The notes under the pieces: generated by a model
What the model was told of the DNA's origin: nothing
The model's input: only the letters and a program-made list of their open reading frames with translations
The model's database searches: none
Program-made: the position numbers and the translations under genes
In this document: piece by piece, positions 59,197 through 64,000 of the stretch
Layout: each line of letters begins with the position of its first letter
Numbering within the stretch: the stretch's first letter is position 1
From: Cokeromyces recurvatus
Taxonomy: Eukaryota; Mucoromycota; Mucoromycetes; Mucorales; Mucoraceae
Direction: 5' to 3'
DNA length: 64,000 bases
Assembly: GCF_025118155.1 (NCBI RefSeq)
Contig: NW_026251410.1
Coordinates: 248,001 to 312,000, forward strand

Positions 59197-61375
59197 GTTA
59201 TAACGAATGACTATGGATTTTTTTTCTTAAAAAAGAAAATAAAAAAAAAGGAATGGAAAGGGTTATATCTTAATGATATAAAATAAAGAGGATGGAAAGG
59301 AGGAATAAAGAGAGAGAGAGAGAGAGAGAAAGAGAAAAGGGTTTAAAAAATTCAAAGTACATTTTAATGATCCCGTAAAAAAAAGGGGGGAAAAAGAGAG
59401 AGAGTGAGATACAATAAAGCTGCTGCTCATTAGCTAAAAAGAGCATCATACATGCGATACAAGAGGAGTAATAAAATAATGTATACTACTCCCCACTAAA
59501 CAAGCATAGAAGAATTTTACATATAAACATACATACTCACTTTTTTTTTTTTTTATTGCTGCTATCATCATACCAAATACTTTTTTATTTGCTTATTTAT
59601 TTATATGAAAAAAGAAAAAAATCTCCCATATTTATGCTTTTTATCTATTATTTTTATCTTGTGCTTTTATCAAAAATATGAATAGTGTTTAAATTTGCGT
59701 TTTATAAAAAAAAAAAGATAAAGTTGGCAAAAATCTAAAACTTATATATACATATGTACTTACGATGAAACGTAAAAGTAAATTATCTATGAATAACACA
59801 GATGGTGCGGAGGATATGGGAGAAAAGGGGAAGGATGCTCGTATCAAAACTAGATTGTGTACGCATTAGGCTTACCGGTTAACCAAAGAGAGACGGGTTA
59901 AATAATCTCGGATAGGACAGACTTCAATACTAAATGGCAATTGCTGTGGGGCAACGCTGCATATTCAATCATTCAACGGAATGTGAGTTAGTGAAATTAT
60001 CCCACGAGTGACGGTAAAGAGGGGTATGGAGATGGCTTAATAGAGTATTTTCTTTTAGACAACATAAAACAAACCAATTATCTTTAGAGAGAGAAAAAAA
60101 AGAAACCCTCTCTCCGTGTTTGAGACAGCAGCAATGCTATTATTCTTATTAACAAGGTAATGCAGAAGGGCGATCTCGACCAGTAAACATATTATTAAGA
60201 GTTTTAATGAATATATCTAGCAGTATTACCACAGTTTTTTTTTTCTGCACGGTAATACACCATGTGATAGCTTATCATGAAAGATGAATTGTAAGTATGG
60301 TTAATATAAATTATATTCATAACAGCTTACAGTACACATATTTAGTATCTGGAATGAATTCTTTGATTATTTCATTCACGTATAAATGAGGAAATAGCAC
60401 ATAAATAAACAAGTAAACCTATGCATTTTACATACCATCAAACAAAACGTAACCGAAACATTTTAAATAAGTCGATAATTCACATCCTAGAATAAACTTT
60501 ACAAGTACAGTATATCCCAAATCCAGAGAAAGTAATTACGTGATTTCTTGATCCGGGATTATTAGTGATAATTAGTCTTATTATTACTTATGTCTATATC
60601 ATATGTCTTCTAGACAAAAATTTTAATGCATTATAATTAAAGCTAGCAGTATAAAACATCATTATAGTAATCTGCCTGTTATCCTTACAGACGTAAATAG
60701 AGATATAACAGTATATTTATTTAACTTGGAGAACATCTATTTTATTTAAGCCTATATGCTTAATGTTCAGAAAAAAAAAAAAAAAAAAACGTGCCATGCC
60801 AATTATGTAATGCATGATACGATACCTCCCCTCTCTTCTACACCTAGGCATGATGGATGATATAATTTTTTTTTTCTTTCCCTTTCCTACTTTTTCTTTC
60901 TTATTTACCTCTTCTTGTCTCTTAAGAGAATTTTTGAAACCTCCTCCTCCCCCTCCCTTTTTTTTTGGTTTTTTTTCTAGTCGTGTCGTATATCTTATCT
61001 TGAACTGATCTGGATAGTCTAATGTGTTATAGTTATTACGTACTCACTGGCCATTTTAATTTTAATTTTTATTGCCACAGAATAGTTTTAGATAATGCAA
61101 AAGAATCAAACTATGCTTAATATCAAATATCACTATGGGGACTTCGTTGTAGTTAAATATTCAAATTACTATGTGTTATAGTGACTATTAGTCTGAATAC
61201 TGAAAGTTAAGACTGTGTTAACAAGTATTTCTACTAAAAATTTGTCTTCTTATGATTCATAATACATGATCAGGAATGAATATAAGGAGAATAACTGTTA
61301 AATAATTTATAAAGATATACTGTTAAATATATTTCTCTCTAAAAAAAAAAAAGAATAATAATAATTCCTTATTAT
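59197..61375. other. Gene-poor interval with repeat copy B
   Basis: It contains the zinc-finger promoter side, a (GA)n run at about 59311-59340, the CTTACCGGTTAACCA motif shared with 14235-14260, and copy B of the 507-bp repeat. A 23-nt A run lies at about 60768-60789 and the rest is AT-rich. Small frames (60814-61008) are low complexity. Confidence 0.55.
60083..60591 (-). repeat. Copy B of the ~507 bp near-identical repeat (partner at 3217-3723, inverted)
   Basis: In reverse complement it matches copy A with one substitution and a one-unit CT difference at the edge. Both copies keep the same A10/T10 run (60235-60244 here). Beyond the edge at 60083 a weaker, G-to-A-like similarity may continue for about 20 bp. 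The two copies are about 57 kb apart and in opposite orientation, each in a gene-poor interval. Confidence 0.9.
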
Positions 61376-63372
61376 TTATTGTTGTTCGAAAGTAGTAATC
61401 ACGTCATCAATCTTCAAAATCATCTTGACTAATTGAGTAGCCAATAAATATTGTTGACGCTTAGAGATCAATGGATCATATACATGTTGATCTTTCATAT
61501 CTAATAAAGAAAAAATAATATGTTAGTTTTGTGTTTATATATAGATATGTATAACATAAAATGAACTTTACCATTAGAGCCTTTATGAAGACAATCAATA
61601 CCAAGCTTAGAATTACCAGTAGTGGCTTGTTGAGCCTTAACTTCTGCCAAAGTTTCAATAGGAGAAAGACCCGAGTTTTCAGCAAGTGCAAGAGGTGTAG
61701 CATCTAAAGCATCAGCAAAGGCACGCATAGCATATTGTTCAATAGATGAAATTTCATCAGCCACCTTGGCAACAGCAAGAGAACAACTAATCTCAGCTGC
61801 ACCGCCTCCATAGACAACACGATTATCACGTACCAAATTACGAACAGCACACATAGCATCATGAATAGATCGTTTAGCTTCATCAATAATCATTTTATTA
61901 CCACCTCTAACAAAAATAGTGACAGCACGTGTATTAGCACATTCTTCAATAACCAACATACGGTCCTTGGTTGTACCAAACGTCAATTCACGAACAAGTC
62001 CTGCCTTACCTAACTTTTCAGGTGATAAATCTTCGAAACGAGGAACAATACGGCCATTTGTAGCAATTGCAATCAATTCAATTTCAGGACCACCTACCCA
62101 TCTCACAGCAGGTAACTTATTTTGTAACAACAAGTGATTAGCCTCATCATCAAAACCCCATTGACAAATAACCAAGTTGGCACCTGATTGCTTCACTTGA
62201 TCAATCATCTGATTGAATTTCTCTTTTTCATAATTCTTTAATTTTTCATATTCTTCTACAGTTGTAATATCGAGCTTATGCTTTGTCTTGGGTCTTGGTG
62301 GTTCAAAAGCACATGTTAAGATAGCAATCTTTGCATCACGAACTTCACGAGGCATTTGAGGATGAGACATATCTTTATCAACAACAACACCTTTCACCAA
62401 AATGGTATCTTCTAAAGAGCCACCTACTTTACCATCTACTTTGATCAATTCAAAATCAACATCTTTACGTTCCAAGTCAGCAACAGATAAAACTGCTTCA
62501 ACTGCAATATCAGCATATTTTTCATGATATTTAGAAACACTATAAAATTTTGTTAGTTGCAATGAAATTATATAAATAAAAAGAAAAGAAAAAAGAAAAA
62601 AAAAAAAAACTCCCTCCTTTACATTTTACTACCAAGACTAGTCATGGCTGTCTTTTTTAAATTAGCAACATTATCTTTACTAAACTCAATAGTATCTGAA
62701 ATGTCATCTAAATGTTTAACTGCAACAGCGCAAGCACGTTCAAACCCATCTGCAATACGAATAGGATGAATACCACGATCTAAAAGTTGCTCGCATTGTT
62801 CCAACAAAGCACCAGCAAGGACTACACAAATATTTATAGTGTTAAAATAAATAATTTATAAGAGTGAATATTATTGGTTATTACCAACAACACCAGTAGT
62901 GCCATCACCAATTTCTTGATCTTGACTTTGTGATAATTGAACAAGTAATTTAGCAATTTGATGTTCAACTGCCATTTGATCAAGGATAGTAGCACCATCA
63001 TTAGTTACAGTAATATCACCATCAGGAGAAATCAAGATCTTGTCAAGACCTTTTTTTTTTTTTTTTTTTTTTTATGAAAAAAGAAATCAGTTAAATAAAT
63101 TCTTTATTCAATAGTTTAATATTTACCTCGAGGACCGAGAGAAGTTTTAATAATATTAGATACAGTTTTAGCAGCGAGAATATGTGACTAAAGAGCATGA
63201 TGAATATAAAGAATTATAATCTATACTAATACAAAATTAAATATATACTTACACGAATAGCAGCGATGCCACTTAATCTCGACTTTTGTTGCCCTTCTCT
63301 AACAATAATAAAAGGTCTACCATATTCATCGGTAGCATAAACAGCTGAATTAGGATCGATGTTGGTTGCCAT
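61376..63372 (-). CDS. CCT5: T-complex protein 1 subunit epsilon (chaperonin CCT5)
   Basis: Six exons, 63372-63253, 63187-63127, 63049-62885, 62821-62623, 62539-61572, 61500-61376, give 545 aa. Group II chaperonin signatures are [28 protein letters not shown], the ATPase GDGTTGVV and the late [15 protein letters not shown]5-specific stretches include [44 protein letters not shown] and RWVGGPEIE. The C-terminus ends [16 protein letters not shown]. The subunit is part of the eight-membered cytosolic TRiC ring that folds actin, tubulin and WD40 proteins. Intron 2 contains a 23-nt run (63051-63073, A on the coding strand) directly before the acceptor. A 57-nt T run (coding strand) sits 114 bp upstream of the start codon. 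Confidence 0.96.
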
Positions 63373-63485
63373 TTTCTTTTATTAATGATAAGAAGGATGA
63401 CAAGGGGAAAATAAATGAAAGAGTTTTTATATAATTATTATTATTGTACAGAAAGTCAAAGAAATTTTTAAATTATGAACGCGCA

Positions 63486-63545
<60 letters not shown>

Positions 63546-63700
63546 TGTCAATTTGGTAAACTTCTCAGCCAATTGAAATATGAATATACACACACACATA
63601 TATATATTTTTTTCCCTCCTAACAAATATCAAAATCAGAAGGGGCAGTGTTTAATTAATAAATAATATAAAATAAATAAAGAGAATAATCATAATATAAA
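63373..63700. promoter_or_regulatory. CCT5 upstream region with 57-nt poly(A)
   Basis: The CCT5 promoter should be here. An A run at 63487-63543 (T on the CCT5 coding strand) begins 114 bp upstream of its ATG. A (CA)/(TA) stretch follows at about 63586-63608. The right end is the 3' flank of the next gene. Confidence 0.55.
63487..63543 (+). repeat. 57-nt poly(A) tract upstream of CCT5
   Basis: Uninterrupted A run after GCGCAC. It is the second-longest homopolymer in the window. Confidence 0.97.
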
Positions 63701-64000
63701 TCAATAATAATGATTATTCCGTGTGATTTGATATGGTGCTGGAACAGCGCCAAGCATGTTACTTTGCATGATAGGTGATGAAATGCTTTCAGCAAACATT
63801 CTATGCTGTTCTATAGCCCTTTTCTCTACTTTACGTCTATGTCGACGATAGAGTTGGATACCAATAAATGTGGCAACTGCATATACACAGACACCAACAC
63901 CTACGCAAATACCAATGATACCTCCACTAGAGAGTCCACGTCCTCTGTTACCGTTATTTTTCATATAAGCTGAAGATTGAGCAGCAGCACTATTACTATA
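63701..64000 (-). CDS. C-terminal end of a single-pass membrane protein (partial)
   Basis: The frame is open from base 64000 to the stop at 63701 (99 codons), cut by the window edge. The visible part has an Asn/Ser/Ala-rich extracellular-type stretch, a Gly-rich linker (NNGNRGRGLSSGG), one transmembrane helix (IIGICVGVGVCVYAVATFIG) and a basic stop-transfer cluster (YRRHRRKVEKR). A ~40-residue cytosolic tail ends in NNHYY. This is the layout of fungal signalling mucins or cell-wall sensors (Msb2, Wsc, Mid2 types), but the ectodomain is outside the window and no specific motif confirms it. Confidence 0.75.
   Translation of the reverse strand, partial: YSNSAAAQSSAYMKNNGNRGRGLSSGGIIGICVGVGVCVYAVATFIGIQLYRRHRRKVEKRAIEQHRMFAESISSPIMQSNMLGAVPAPYQITRNNHYY

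Noticed and set aside
60814..61008. 64-codon frame with PPPPPP
   Set aside because: Low-complexity translation of C- and T-rich DNA.

Overview
The window looks like nuclear DNA of an early-diverging filamentous fungus, most likely Mucoromycota (Mucorales or close relatives). It is strongly AT-rich and full of long poly(A)/poly(T) tracts. Its genes carry many short introns (about 50-115 nt, GT-AG, often with a CTAAC/CTAAT-like branch site). The proteins are ordinary eukaryotic and fungal housekeeping families. Exon models below were built by hand from splice signals, reading-frame continuity and family motifs. Unless an entry says otherwise, exon lengths sum to a multiple of three.

Layout. 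1-2180: partial histidine phosphatase (-), EXPERA/TMEM97-like ER protein (+), quinone-oxidoreductase-like MDR protein (-). 2181-4875: gene-poor, holding copy A of a ~507 bp repeat. 4876-7998: LMBR1-domain membrane protein (+). 10029-10101: tRNA-Met(CAT) (-). 11407-12517: unknown 4-exon protein (-). 12518-17972: gene-poor, with a foldback element and decayed coding fragments. 17973-21418: glycine-cleavage T protein (+) convergent with a hexokinase-like gene (-) that has lost the catalytic Asp and carries a frameshift. 22673-23704: decayed Fanzor/TnpB-like nuclease gene (+). 24944-29532: Osh4/Kes1-like oxysterol-binding protein (-) and siderophore-type MFS transporter (-). 31562-35461: divergent pair, an unknown signal-anchored protein (-) and an OTU deubiquitinase (+). 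36660-47024: four-gene run on + (from 33998 with the OTU gene): WDR62/MAPKBP1-like WD40 protein, gamma-tubulin complex component 5 (one frameshift), sorbitol/polyol dehydrogenase. 47135-49940: HEI10/CCNB1IP1-like meiotic RING protein (-) and mitochondrial ATPase inhibitor IF1 (-). 50734-51090: Tc1/mariner transposase relic (-). 52246-59196: COQ4, Bud6/Aip3 and a C2H2 zinc-finger protein (all -). 59197-61375: gene-poor, holding copy B of the ~507 bp repeat, inverted relative to copy A. 61376-63372: chaperonin CCT5 (-). 63701-64000: C-terminus of a single-pass membrane protein (-), running off the window.

There is no operon-like functional cluster. Loose themes are cytoskeleton and polarity (GCP5, Bud6, CCT5, WDR62-like), mitochondrial metabolism (AMT, COQ4, IF1) and ER or membrane lipid biology (EXPERA, Osh4-like, LMBR1-domain). 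The most unusual material is: the internally deleted Fanzor relic; the catalytically crippled, frameshifted hexokinase; the nearly identical inverted repeats 57 kb apart; several palindromic or TIR-bearing MITE-like elements; decayed coding islands; and very long poly(dA:dT) tracts just upstream of start codons and inside introns.
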